Assembly: GCA_020633725.1 (NCBI GenBank)
Contig: JACKDC010000006.1
Coordinates: forward strand, 124,001 to 188,000
Direction of reading: 5' to 3'
From: Candidatus Latescibacterota bacterium
Lineage (GTDB): Bacteria > Krumholzibacteriota > Krumholzibacteriia > JACNKJ01
DNA length: 64,000 nt
Part shown: one piece after another, positions 16,833 through 24,997 of the stretch
Layout: every line of letters begins with the position of its first letter
Numbering within the stretch: position 1 is the stretch's first letter
Position numbers and translations under genes: made by a program
Notes under the pieces: model-generated
Databases searched by the model: none
Seen by the model: the letters and a program-made list of their open reading frames with translations, nothing else
Told to the model about the DNA's origin: nothing

Positions 16833-18557
16833 ATGCGCAGCATCCTGCGGATGCTCACGGTTGCATTCCTGTCGGCACTCCTCCAGAGCACAGGCGCCTT
16901 GGCGCGCGATCCGGCCCCGCCGGGGCCGGGCGCGCTGCCGCTCCTGGCGGCGGAGGCGCTCAGCGAGCGCGTCGACACGCTCTTCCTCTTTGCGGCCTCG
17001 GGCCCGGGCAGCGTTGGCAGTCCCGGCACCGACGCCCGCGGCTTCACCTTCGACTACAACGGAGGGCCGGCCGAGGCGGGCTGGTTCGGCGTGGACCTGA
17101 CCGTCGACGATGGCCTCTGGTGGCACGTGGCCACCACGTCGATCTGCGCCGGCACCGGCACCGACATGAGCGCCGCGCTGCCCTTCGACACGGGCGACAC
17201 CGTGAACGACTACGCGCTCTGGTGCGGCGGCCACGACGTCTGCAGCTGGGTACACACGTCGGGCTACGGTCTGGGCTGGGACCAGTACGCGGTTCTCGAT
17301 CTGTCCGGGCATCCCGTCGACACCGCCTACACGGTCAGCTTCGCCTATCGCAGCGACTTCGAGGGCGATGGCTACGACTGGTTCGAGCTGCGCGCCGAGG
17401 TGGATGACCAGTGGGTCACCGTCTACGAGGATCAGACAGTGCGGGACCGTACCTACCGGGAACTGTCGATCGACGTCCCCGCGGGCACGCTCGGCGGCCC
17501 GGGCGCCAGCGCGCGCGTGGCTTTCTATTTCCACTCCGATGGCGCCTGGTGCGATGAAGACGGCCTTTTCCCCACCGAGATCGGCGCGGTGTGGATCGAC
17601 AACTTGCGTGCAAGCGCCGACGGCGCGGAGGTCTTCGCCTCGGATTTCGAGGACGGTCTCGTACCCGCCGGCCTGAGCTTCGGGGCCGGATCCGGGGCAG
17701 GCGACTGGGCTGCACTGCGGGCCGGCGTCGCGCAGCCCGAGGGCGACCACGACAACGGCGGCTGGTTCTGGACCTTCTTCGACCCGTCGCTCGCGAATCC
17801 CGACTACCCGGACGGCGTGGTGCCCTATGGGCCGCCTTATCTATTCGACATGATCGAGAGCCCCGATCTCGCGGTGGACCAGAACGGCGCACCCTACGTG
17901 TGGCAGGACGGCGACCACCTGTTCGTCGAGGCGTGGATCTACGACGACATGCCGCTGGACTCCTGGATCACCAGTCCGCTGCCCCAGGTGGCGGCGATCA
18001 CGGCCGACGGTTGCACGCGCGCCTGGCGCTCCAACGTCACCATCACCTTTCCGCCGGGGGTCGTCGGCTGGACCCAGGTCGGCTACGACATGACCAGCGA
18101 TCTGCTGAGCTCGGCGGACGGCGAGCCAATCGTCGGCCTGCGCCTGCGGGCCTCGGGTGTCCGCGACGTGGCGGGAATCTGGGGTCCACCCTACGGCGAA
18201 CACGCGGCGGGACCCTTTGTCGACAACGTGAGCGTCTACGTGTCGCGCGCCACGTCTACCGAAGTGGGCGAGGCGCCGGCCGCCACCGCGCTGCGGGGCG
18301 CCTACCCGAACCCGTTCAACCCGTCCACTACCATCGCCTACAGCATGGCGGAGGCGGGCCGCGCGAGCCTGAGCGTCTACGACCTCGCCGGGCACCGCGT
18401 GGTGACGCTCCTGGACGGTCCAGCGGAAGCCGGCGCGCAGCAGCTGCGGTGGGACGGCCGCGACGACGCCGGCCGTCGCCTCGCCAGCGGGGTCTACCTC
18501 GTCCGCTTCGAGGCGGGCGGCGTGCGCGAGGAAGAGAAGCTGATCCTCATCAAGTAG
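16833..18557 (+). CDS. secreted protein with FlgD-type tail
   Basis: A protein of 574 residues. I chose ATG 16833 because it starts the signal peptide (M-R-S-I-L-R-M-L-T-V-A-F) and lies downstream of the promoter candidate; an earlier in-frame start gives a basic, non-signal N terminus. The body is beta-rich with two similar lectin- or MAM-like stretches, for example D-Y-D-W-F-E-L and I-W-I-D-N-L-R-A. I do not recognise a family. The last 85 residues are a FlgD-type domain (A-Y-P-N-P-F-N-P-S-T-T-I...W-D-G-R-D-D-A-G...G-V-Y-L-V). A strong terminator begins at the base after the stop. Probably a surface or released protein of unknown function. Confidence 0.8.
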   Translation: MRSILRMLTVAFLSALLQSTGALARDPAPPGPGALPLLAAEALSERVDTLFLFAASGPGSVGSPGTDARGFTFDYNGGPAEAGWFGVDLTVDDGLWWHVATTSICAGTGTDMSAALPFDTGDTVNDYALWCGGHDVCSWVHTSGYGLGWDQYAVLDLSGHPVDTAYTVSFAYRSDFEGDGYDWFELRAEVDDQWVTVYEDQTVRDRTYRELSIDVPAGTLGGPGASARVAFYFHSDGAWCDEDGLFPTEIGAVWIDNLRASADGAEVFASDFEDGLVPAGLSFGAGSGAGDWAALRAGVAQPEGDHDNGGWFWTFFDPSLANPDYPDGVVPYGPPYLFDMIESPDLAVDQNGAPYVWQDGDHLFVEAWIYDDMPLDSWITSPLPQVAAITADGCTRAWRSNVTITFPPGVVGWTQVGYDMTSDLLSSADGEPIVGLRLRASGVRDVAGIWGPPYGEHAAGPFVDNVSVYVSRATSTEVGEAPAATALRGAYPNPFNPSTTIAYSMAEAGRASLSVYDLAGHRVVTLLDGPAEAGAQQLRWDGRDDAGRRLASGVYLVRFEAGGVREEEKLILIK

Positions 18558-18615
18558 CGAGCTTGTGTCCTCTCGCGCCCCGCTTCGAAGGGGCGCGACC
18601 CGGACACAAGGCTCG
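18558..18615 (+). terminator. long near-perfect hairpin immediately after the stop
   Basis: CTTGTGTCC pairs with GGACACAAG and TCGCGCCCC with GGGGCGCGA around the loop GCTTCGAA; outer bases also pair with one bulge. It directly follows the stop at 18557. Confidence 0.7.
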
Positions 18616-18668
18616 CTCGCGTGGCAGCGCAGTCGGTGGACCGGCCCCGGGGGCGGGTCGCCAGGGGC

Positions 18669-18697
18669 TTCACCCAGCGCGCGCGAAGTGCTAGCAT
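18669..18697 (+). promoter_or_regulatory. promoter with extended -10 TGCTAGCAT
   Basis: TTCACC (18669-18674), 17 bases, then TAGCAT (18692-18697) preceded by TGC. It would initiate close to base 18704, inside the hairpin at 18701-18733. Confidence 0.5.
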
Positions 18698-18700
18698 TGC

Positions 18701-18733
18701 CGGCCGGACGGCGGCGCCCGCCCCGTCCGGCCG
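18701..18733 (+). promoter_or_regulatory. hairpin at the predicted 5' end of the lipoprotein mRNA
   Basis: A perfect 11-bp stem (CGGCCGGACGG with CCGTCCGGCCG), an 11-base loop, then TTTCTCGTT. It has terminator form yet sits just after a promoter and 50 bases before the ATG at 18784. It could be a 5' stabiliser, an attenuator, or a second terminator for the upstream gene. Confidence 0.5.
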
Positions 18734-18783
18734 TTTCTCGTTCATGCGGACGGTTTTCGACCGGCTCCTGCGGGAGGATCCCC

Positions 18784-19371
18784 ATGCCTCGCAGACTTCT
18801 GACCCTGACCCTCACCCTGGCCGTGGCCCTCGGCGCGGCGCTCGCCCTCGGCGGCTGCGAGCAGCGCCGGGTGAAGGAATTCAAGGCGGCGCAAAGCCGT
18901 CTGGCCACCGACCCCCACGCGCTGGACGGTCATTTCAGGGCGAACGTCACGCTCTGCCGGACCATCAGCCGCAAGAGCGGCTATCCCATCGGCGCTGGCA
19001 CCGAGTTTGAAATGCGGGAGAAGAGCCAGGTGGAGGCCCTCGTGGAAGTGGCCGACGTGAAGCCTGGCGAGGTGAACATGTTCCATCTCGTCTGGATCAA
19101 GCCGGGCGAGAAGGAAGTCTTCCGCCGCTACGCCGAGGTGAAGGTAGAGCCCAGGGAGTCCGGCTACGAGGCCGTCATCCAGTGGAAGAAGGCCGACGAC
19201 CTCCACTATCTCCGCACGGAGACCCAGGAGGTGGAGACGCCGTCGTTCCGCCTCGAGATGAGCCTCGACACGTCGCTGAAGCGCGATCGCGAGCCGGGCG
19301 ACTGGAGCTTCCGGGTCTACTTCAACCGGGAGCTGCTCATCGAGCAGCCCTTCACCCTGTCGGGAGCCTAG
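18784..19371 (+). CDS. lipoprotein of unknown function
   Basis: A protein of 195 residues. The start at 18784 has a GGGAGGA site and a lipoprotein signal ending in L-G-G-C. The mature part is charged and beta-rich, for example F-H-L-V-W-I-K-P-G-E-K-E-V-F and W-S-F-R-V-Y-F-N-R-E-L-L-I-E. No known domain is recognised. The pattern suggests an Ig-like periplasmic protein. It is followed after 29 bases by the VCBS-repeat gene in the same direction, so the two may be co-transcribed. Confidence 0.75.
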   Translation: MPRRLLTLTLTLAVALGAALALGGCEQRRVKEFKAAQSRLATDPHALDGHFRANVTLCRTISRKSGYPIGAGTEFEMREKSQVEALVEVADVKPGEVNMFHLVWIKPGEKEVFRRYAEVKVEPRESGYEAVIQWKKADDLHYLRTETQEVETPSFRLEMSLDTSLKRDREPGDWSFRVYFNRELLIEQPFTLSGA

Positions 19372-19400
19372 CGGACCCACTCCGAGCGCGGAGGTCCGGC

Positions 19401-21086
19401 ATGGATCGGCAGCGCCCTCGGGTGCCGGCCGTCCTGCCGGCGACCCTGGTTCTACTCGCGTGCACGTCCGCCGCGGCCGGCGCGGTGCCCATCTTCAATC
19501 CGCCCGACTACATCGACGTCCCCGGCGAGCAGGTGCTCTCCCTCACCGCCGCCGACTTCAACCTGGACGGCGCGCCCGACCTCGCCCTCGTCAGCTACCA
19601 GAGCGACTCGCTCACGGTGCTGCTCAACGACGGCACCGGCTCCTTCCTGCCGCCGGCGAGCCTCTACGCCGGCGACGGCCCCAGCAGCATCGCCATCACC
19701 GAGATCGACGGCGACGGCTACCTCGACCTCGCCGTCGCCAGCTGGGACGACCAGCTCCGCATCTTCACCGGCTACGTGGACGGCGTCTTCCGTCCCGGCC
19801 CCAGCTTCCCCACCGGCGACAACCCCTGGAAGCTCGCGACCGAGGACTTCGACGGCAACGGCCGCCTCGACCTCGCCTGCTCCTGCCTGGGCGGCGCGCC
19901 GGCGGTGTTCAACGTCTTCCTCAATCGGGGCGGCGGCGACTTCGAGACGGTCACCGTGCCCACGGTGTCGGGACAGCGCGGGATCGTCGCGGCCGACATG
20001 AACGCCGACGGCTGGCCCGACCTCGTCTTCGCGGCCTACGCCACCGACCAGCTCGCCGTCCACCTCAACGACGGCAGCGGCCACTTCGGCCCCGCGCTGA
20101 CCTACGCCACCGCGGACAAGCCCTACGACCTCGCCGCCAGCGATCTCAACCACGACGGACACCCCGACCTGCTGCTGATCCACAAGGACATCGACCGGCA
20201 GATCTGGGCCATCCCCGGCCTCGGCGGCGGCCTGCTCGGCGCGCCGATGGTCTGGAACGCCTCGCGCGACATGGACCAGCTGCTGCTCGTCGACCTGGAC
20301 GACGACGGCGACCAGGATCTGCTCGTCACCTGCTCGGCGGCGGCGGACGTGGGCATCCTGCTGCAGCCCAACGGCCCGGTCTGGGATCCGCCCTTCTTCC
20401 AGGAAGGCGGCGCCGGGGCCTACGCGCCCGCGGCGGCCGACTTCGACCGCGACGGCGATCTCGACCTCATCGTCTCCAGCTACTGGACCAACCGGCTCGC
20501 GCGCCTTCGCAACACGACCTACGTGGTGCCGGTCACGGTAAGCGACCTGCGCAGCGAGGTCGCGCCGGGCGCGGTGAACCTGAGCTGGCAGTCGCTCGGC
20601 GCCGACGGCGACTTCCGCGTGGAAGTGGAGGGCGAGTCCGGTTTCACGCGCGAGCTCGAAACCGAAGCGCTCCCCAGCGGCGCCTGGCGCGCGCGCGACA
20701 GCAGCCCGCTGCTCCTGGCCGGCGGCCGCTGGCGCTACCGCCTGCTCGGCCGCGAGCCGGGCGAGGACTGGGCGGAACTGCGCACGCTGACTCTCGACCT
20801 GAGTGCCGCCGTGGCGTCGCTCGCCCCCACCTGGCCGAACCCGTCGCGCGGCGCAGCCCGCGTGGCCTTTCTGCTCACTTCACCCGGCAAGGCCACGCTG
20901 GACATCATGGACACGCGCGGCCGTCGCCTGCGCCGCCTCGTGGACGCGCGCCTCGCCGCCGGTCCCCAGGAACTCACCTGGGACGGACGCGACAACGTGG
21001 GCCGCGAGCTCCCGGCCGGCGTCTACTTCGCCGTGCTGCGCAGCGCTGGCGTCAGCCAGAGCCGCCGCATCGTGCTGATTCGCTAA
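19401..21086 (+). CDS. secreted VCBS/FG-GAP repeat protein with FlgD-type tail
   Basis: A protein of 561 residues. The start at 19401 has a GGAGG site and a signal peptide. Residues about 45-370 hold six or so FG-GAP/VCBS repeats, each with a D-x-D/N-x-D-G-x-x-D-L calcium-binding loop, such as D-F-N-L-D-G-A-P-D-L, E-I-D-G-D-G-Y-L-D-L and D-F-D-R-D-G-D-L-D-L. These form a beta-propeller. The C terminus is a FlgD-type domain with the variant N-P-S-R-G in place of N-P-F-N-P, then W-D-G-R-D-N-V-G and G-V-Y-F-A. Likely a calcium-stabilised surface propeller; ligand unknown. Confidence 0.85.
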   Translation: MDRQRPRVPAVLPATLVLLACTSAAAGAVPIFNPPDYIDVPGEQVLSLTAADFNLDGAPDLALVSYQSDSLTVLLNDGTGSFLPPASLYAGDGPSSIAITEIDGDGYLDLAVASWDDQLRIFTGYVDGVFRPGPSFPTGDNPWKLATEDFDGNGRLDLACSCLGGAPAVFNVFLNRGGGDFETVTVPTVSGQRGIVAADMNADGWPDLVFAAYATDQLAVHLNDGSGHFGPALTYATADKPYDLAASDLNHDGHPDLLLIHKDIDRQIWAIPGLGGGLLGAPMVWNASRDMDQLLLVDLDDDGDQDLLVTCSAAADVGILLQPNGPVWDPPFFQEGGAGAYAPAAADFDRDGDLDLIVSSYWTNRLARLRNTTYVVPVTVSDLRSEVAPGAVNLSWQSLGADGDFRVEVEGESGFTRELETEALPSGAWRARDSSPLLLAGGRWRYRLLGREPGEDWAELRTLTLDLSAAVASLAPTWPNPSRGAARVAFLLTSPGKATLDIMDTRGRRLRRLVDARLAAGPQELTWDGRDNVGRELPAGVYFAVLRSAGVSQSRRIVLIR

Positions 21087-21090
21087 GGCG

Positions 21091-21110
21091 ACCCGCCCCC
21101 GGGGGCGGGT
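21091..21110. repeat. CCCCCGGGGG palindrome, copy 1
   Basis: A perfect 20-bp palindrome with core CGCCCCCGGGGGCG, 5 bases after the stop of the VCBS-repeat gene. Confidence 0.9.
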
Positions 21111-21254
21111 GGGGTCCAGTCATCTCCGCCTCGAGACGCGTGATCCCGGAGCGACACCCGGGCGTCGACGACCAGGCTGCACGCAGCGGGGCGAGCAAGG
21201 CTCTCCACCCCGGAGTACAGCCCCGCGCGATCGCCAGAAAACCAGATGCCGCTC

Positions 21255-21283
21255 TTGCAGTGGATACCAATGTATAGTATCTT
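21255..21283 (+). promoter_or_regulatory. orphan promoter candidate
   Basis: TTGCAG (21255-21260), 17 bases, then TATCTT (21278-21283) in an AT-richer patch. No plus-strand gene follows. The palindrome at 21320-21341 lies 35-40 bases past the expected start point, so a very short transcript is possible. Confidence 0.35.
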
Positions 21284-21319
21284 GCGTGGGCCGTCAAGGT
21301 GCTGAGCGGGGAAAGAACC

Positions 21320-21341
21320 AACCCGCCCCCGGGGGCGGGTT
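21320..21341. repeat. CCCCCGGGGG palindrome, copy 2
   Basis: A perfect 22-bp palindrome with core CGCCCCCGGGGGCG, just beyond the stop of the minus-strand regulator gene. Confidence 0.9.
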
Positions 21342-21345
21342 CGGG

Positions 21346-22362
21346 CTAGGCCCCGCCCGCCGCCGCTGCCTGCGCTCCGCCGAGCGCTGCACGAATCGTT
21401 GCCTCAACCGCTGGCGCGGCCTTGAGCCAGCGCAGGCGGCAGCGCGGGTTCGACGTGGCCCAGTCGCGGAAGAGCGCCGCCGCGGCGGCGGGCGCGAGCG
21501 TCGGCACGCCGCGGAAGTCCAGCCACAGCTCCGAGAAGTCGGAGAGGCCCGCCATGAGTCGCCGCACCTGGTCGGGGGTGGCGAGTCCGTCGCGCGCGCC
21601 GGGGAGCAGTTCCACCGGCACGCGGGTTCGGAGCCCGCCCCCGGGGGCGACCTGCTCGGCGCGCACCGCGTCCAGCGTGTCGTCGCCGGTGAGGCGGAGC
21701 TCCAGCTCGAGGGTCGTGCCCGGCAGCGCCGCGGCCTCGGCCATGGCCCAGCCCGCCCGCGCGGGACGGTACTCGAGGCGAAGGCCGTTGGCGGTGGCCA
21801 CGAAGTGGTCGGCGGCGCGCGCCGCGAGGAGCAGCGACGCGCCCGCGGCGCCCTTGCAGAGTTCGAGCGGCGCCTGATTCGGATCGTCCAGGGCCCTGTC
21901 GTCGGACAGCTTGCGGAAGAGGCCCTGGCCGTCGTCGCGCACGGTGAGCTGCAGCCCCCCACCTCGCCGGGTGAGCGCGAGCATCACGGCCGCGCCGCCG
22001 GCGTGGCGCACGGCGTTGTCCACCAGCGCGGTGAGGATGAACCGCAGCACGGCCTCGCGCGGCGTGGGCAGCGCGCCCAGACGCGGTGCGACGAGGTCCG
22101 TCCAGACCTCCTCGGCCTGGGGGCGCATGGCCAGGGGCAGATTGAAGCGATGCTGCCGTTGCACCCGGGCCGCATAGCGCCGGGCCTTGGTGTTGCCCCG
22201 GCCCTCGATCAGCCCCTCGGCCTCGAGGGCCTGGAGGTGCGCGTGCGCGCTCTGGCGCGTGATGCCAAAGCGCTCCTGCACCTGGCGGCTCAGGCCGGCG
22301 GGGTCCCGCTCGATCTGGTCGAGAATGAACTGACGAATGCGCTCTGTCCGCGCCCTGATCAT
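21346..22362 (-). CDS. HTH - HATPase - STAS-like regulator
   Basis: A protein of 338 residues. Residues 1-65 are a winged helix (F-G-I-T-R-Q-S-A-H-A-H-L-Q-A-L-E-A-E-G-L-I). Residues about 90-215 are a GHKL ATPase with an N-box-like L-V-D-N-A-V-R-H-A-G-G and a G1-like V-R-D-D-G-Q-G-L. Residues about 235-325 look like the STAS-like DUF4325 domain (L-W-L-D-F-R-G-V-P-T-L...A-A-A-L-F-R-D-W). It has no His-phosphotransfer domain, so it resembles anti-sigma-like kinase and antagonist modules joined to DNA binding. Function is inferred: a one-component switch controlled by ATP or a partner. A copy of the CCCCCGGGGG palindrome lies in the linker (21636-21649). Confidence 0.75.
   Translation of the reverse strand: MIRARTERIRQFILDQIERDPAGLSRQVQERFGITRQSAHAHLQALEAEGLIEGRGNTKARRYAARVQRQHRFNLPLAMRPQAEEVWTDLVAPRLGALPTPREAVLRFILTALVDNAVRHAGGAAVMLALTRRGGGLQLTVRDDGQGLFRKLSDDRALDDPNQAPLELCKGAAGASLLLAARAADHFVATANGLRLEYRPARAGWAMAEAAALPGTTLELELRLTGDDTLDAVRAEQVAPGGGLRTRVPVELLPGARDGLATPDQVRRLMAGLSDFSELWLDFRGVPTLAPAAAAALFRDWATSNPRCRLRWLKAAPAVEATIRAALGGAQAAAAGGA
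21636..21649. repeat. CCCCCGGGGG palindrome, copy 3 (in a gene)
   Basis: The exact core inside the HTH-HATPase-STAS gene, read on the minus strand as V-A-P-G-G-G-L. Confidence 0.9.
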
Positions 22363-22404
22363 GCTTCCGTTGTAAGTCTGGGTGGCAATCCCGTCAAGAG
22401 ATTG

Positions 22405-24309
22405 TCAATCCCGAGGCGAGCGGTGCTCCTCCACCGCGAAGACGAAGCGCGACCGCCCTTCGTGGTCTGGACAGATTGTCAGGCTGTCGGCGCCGGCCGG
22501 CCACTCGGAGAGGATGGGTGTGCCGGAGTCGGACGTCATTGTCAGTATTCGTGAGTTCGGCGGCGGGTTGCGGAGGACGTCCGGGTTGAACGCGTCCCGC
22601 GGCACCAGGGCCGGCAGGCGGGTTGTCAGTCCCAGGGTCGCCGCCTCGGGGCCTACGAGTGCGCGGCAGGCCGTCCCGTCGGCGAGAGGCGCGGCGAGAC
22701 GGGCGCCGGCGTCGCGCAGAGTGAAGGTCGGCGTCGCTCGCTCCCCGGCCAGCAGGGCCAGCGCCACCAGTGGCACGAGCCAGGGCAGCAGGGCGCGCCG
22801 GCGCTCGAGCCGGCCCGCGGGCAGGAGTCCCGCGCGGCCCAGGCCGGCCCAGATGAGGAGCAGGGTGACCAGCCCCCAGGCCGGCGCCCAGTAGCGGCCC
22901 ACGGACGCCCAGACCGGCCCGGCGTCGTAGCGTCCCAGCGCGTGGAAGACGCCGGCCCAGGCCAGGGCATCGAAGGGCTCGAGGCAGACGACGAGCCACC
23001 CCAGCAGCAGGCCGGTCACCAGCATGGCGGGAGCTCGCAGCGGGCGGCGTCCCAGCCAGAACAGGGCCAGCGCCATCGTCGCCACGAAGAGCAGCGCGGC
23101 CAGCGCCCGCAGGCGTTCGTCGGGGAGCGGCGATCCCATGACGGAGCGGAAGCGTCCCGCCCAGAGGGCCAACCGGCCGGGCAGCACCAGGGCCAGCGCG
23201 AAGGCGGCCACCAGCAGCCCGGCCAGGTCGACGCGGCCGACGAATCGCCGTGGCAGGGCTTCGCCGTCGGCCAGGGCCCGCCAGCCGCGGGCGGCCAGCA
23301 GCGCCAGCGCGGGCAGGAAGACCACGAAGCGCCGGTCCGCGGGATTCATGAAGACGGCCTGCGTCAGTCCCCCCATCACCAGGACGGTCAGCGCCTGCGC
23401 CGAGGGGCTCAGGCTGCGGGCGTTCAGGCCGAGCGCCCAGGCGCCGAGCCCCGCGAGCACCAGGAGCGCCGCGGTCTGGTAGAGGAAGGGCGTGGGCATG
23501 GGGAAGTAGGCCAGGTTGGCGAGGAGGTCCACGGGCGAGGCCGGCAGGTTCTCCTGGCGATAGAGATGCTCCAGCGCCGACAGCTCGGCCGGATGCCGCA
23601 GCCCGAAGCCCAGCCGCGCCACGCCCCAGCTCAGCGCCGCGGCGAAGGCAAAGTTCACGGGCGCGAACCAGCGCTCGCGCGCCGGCGCCGCCAGTACGGG
23701 GCCGCCGCCCGGGGGGAAGGCCATGCGTGGAGCGCTAAGCCGCAGCGCGATCCAGAGCAGCGGCGGTCCCGCGACGACGACGCTGAACTTGGCCGACAGC
23801 GCGAGGCCGAAGGCGAGCCCGGCCAGGGCCGGCCGGCGAAAGCCGGGCCGCGTGATCCCGCCCAGGAGCCACCAGGCGGCGGTCACGCCCAGCACGGCCA
23901 GCGGTTCGGGCATGGCCAGGCGCGCGTGGATCGCGAAGGGCAGGGCCGTGGCCAGCAACAGGGGGGCGATGGCCGCGTCCCGTGGACGCTCCCGCCGCGC
24001 GATCAGCCACAGCAGCAGCAGCGTGAGCAGGGCCGCCACGGCCGAAGGCGCGCGCGCGGCCAGCAGCGTCACCCCCCCCAGCGCGAAGCTCGCCCGCCAG
24101 ATCCAGGTGGCCACGGGCACGGCGAGGCCCTGGTTGTAGTCGTCGGTGACCCAGTGGCCGAAGAGGGCGTGGTCACGGGCCTCGGCGGTCCACCAGCCCT
24201 CGTCGGTGATGAAGTCGCGCCAGGCCAGGCGCGAGGGGTCGGCGTCCAGGTGCACGAGGAGCGTCAGGACGGCGACGGCGATCAGGATCCAGGGGATGAC
24301 GCGGGCCAT
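22405..24309 (-). CDS. GT-C membrane glycosyltransferase (PMT_2-like)
   Basis: A protein of 634 residues with about ten to twelve membrane segments. I chose ATG 24309 because the first membrane helix (V-I-P-W-I-L-I-A-V-A-V-L) follows it at once; an upstream in-frame start adds 24 polar residues. The first extramembrane loop contains F-I-T-D-E-G-W-W, matching the acidic D-E catalytic site of GT-C enzymes that use lipid-linked sugars. The C-terminal part is a smaller soluble domain. It probably transfers a sugar from a polyprenyl phosphate to an envelope acceptor; donor and acceptor are unknown. It shares no operon with the GT39 protein at 55817-57373. Confidence 0.75.
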   Translation of the reverse strand: MARVIPWILIAVAVLTLLVHLDADPSRLAWRDFITDEGWWTAEARDHALFGHWVTDDYNQGLAVPVATWIWRASFALGGVTLLAARAPSAVAALLTLLLLWLIARRERPRDAAIAPLLLATALPFAIHARLAMPEPLAVLGVTAAWWLLGGITRPGFRRPALAGLAFGLALSAKFSVVVAGPPLLWIALRLSAPRMAFPPGGGPVLAAPARERWFAPVNFAFAAALSWGVARLGFGLRHPAELSALEHLYRQENLPASPVDLLANLAYFPMPTPFLYQTAALLVLAGLGAWALGLNARSLSPSAQALTVLVMGGLTQAVFMNPADRRFVVFLPALALLAARGWRALADGEALPRRFVGRVDLAGLLVAAFALALVLPGRLALWAGRFRSVMGSPLPDERLRALAALLFVATMALALFWLGRRPLRAPAMLVTGLLLGWLVVCLEPFDALAWAGVFHALGRYDAGPVWASVGRYWAPAWGLVTLLLIWAGLGRAGLLPAGRLERRRALLPWLVPLVALALLAGERATPTFTLRDAGARLAAPLADGTACRALVGPEAATLGLTTRLPALVPRDAFNPDVLRNPPPNSRILTMTSDSGTPILSEWPAGADSLTICPDHEGRSRFVFAVEEHRSPRD

Positions 24310-24416
24310 GCCCCGGTTGTAGGGGTGGCGGTCAAATGCGGCAAGGGCGAAAAAGCGAGGGAGATTCCGCGGGACGGGCAAACAGGCGTCTCAACCCTCA
24401 TCGCTCGGAGAACGCC

Positions 24417-24959
24417 ATGGACATCCACCTGCGCCGGCTCGTCCGGCCCCTCGCCGCGGCATTCCTGGTCGCGGCCGCGTTGCCCGCGCCGGCGCTGGAG
24501 CTGCTTCGCTCCACCCTGGACGCGGGCGGCGGCGCCAGCGCCGGCGGCGCCTTCGGCCTGACCGGCAGCATCGCCCAGTGGGACGCCGCCGCCGAGGCCG
24601 TCGGCGGCGAACTGAGCCTGCGGGGTGGCTTCTGGGCCCCGGGGGCGGCCTCGACGGCGGTGCCCGGGGACGAGACTCCCCGCATCACGCGGCTGCTCGC
24701 TCCGGTGCCGAATCCCTTCAACCCGAAGACCGCGCTGAGCTTCGACCTCGCCGCCGCCGGCCAGGTCTCGCTGCGCGTCTACGGCGTCGACGGGCGTCTG
24801 CTGCGCGTGCTGGTGGACGAGCCCCTCGCCGCCGGGCCGCACTCGCTGTTCTGGGATGGCCGCAACGGCGCCGGCGTCGAGCTGGCCAGCGGCATCTACT
24901 TCATCCAGATGCGGGCGCCCGGTTTCGCCGCCGTCCGCAAGGCAGTTCTGGTCCGCTAG
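24417..24959 (+). CDS. small secreted protein with FlgD-type tail
   Basis: A protein of 180 residues. The start at 24417 is preceded by GGAG and opens a signal peptide. A short Gly/Ala-rich segment (G-G-G-A-S-A-G-G-A-F-G-L-T-G-S-I) resembles the R-S-x-x-x-x-G-G-G pattern of small surface proteins. The rest is a complete FlgD-type domain (P-V-P-N-P-F-N-P-K-T-A-L...W-D-G-R-N-G-A-G...G-I-Y-F-I). It is one of the shortest carriers of this tail, which supports the tail being a sorting or anchoring unit. It starts a run of four secreted-protein genes spaced 15-38 bases apart. Confidence 0.8.
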   Translation: MDIHLRRLVRPLAAAFLVAAALPAPALELLRSTLDAGGGASAGGAFGLTGSIAQWDAAAEAVGGELSLRGGFWAPGAASTAVPGDETPRITRLLAPVPNPFNPKTALSFDLAAAGQVSLRVYGVDGRLLRVLVDEPLAAGPHSLFWDGRNGAGVELASGIYFIQMRAPGFAAVRKAVLVR

Positions 24960-24997
24960 GCGCGGCCCGCACCCCTCACCCACGCAAGGAGCTTCCG

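Noticed and set aside
24561..24660. GGCCCCGGGGGCGG near 24637, and a similar one near 18645, as further palindrome copies
   Set aside because: They have only four C before the five G and lack the CGC start, so they fall outside the exact 14-bp core. They may be decayed copies.
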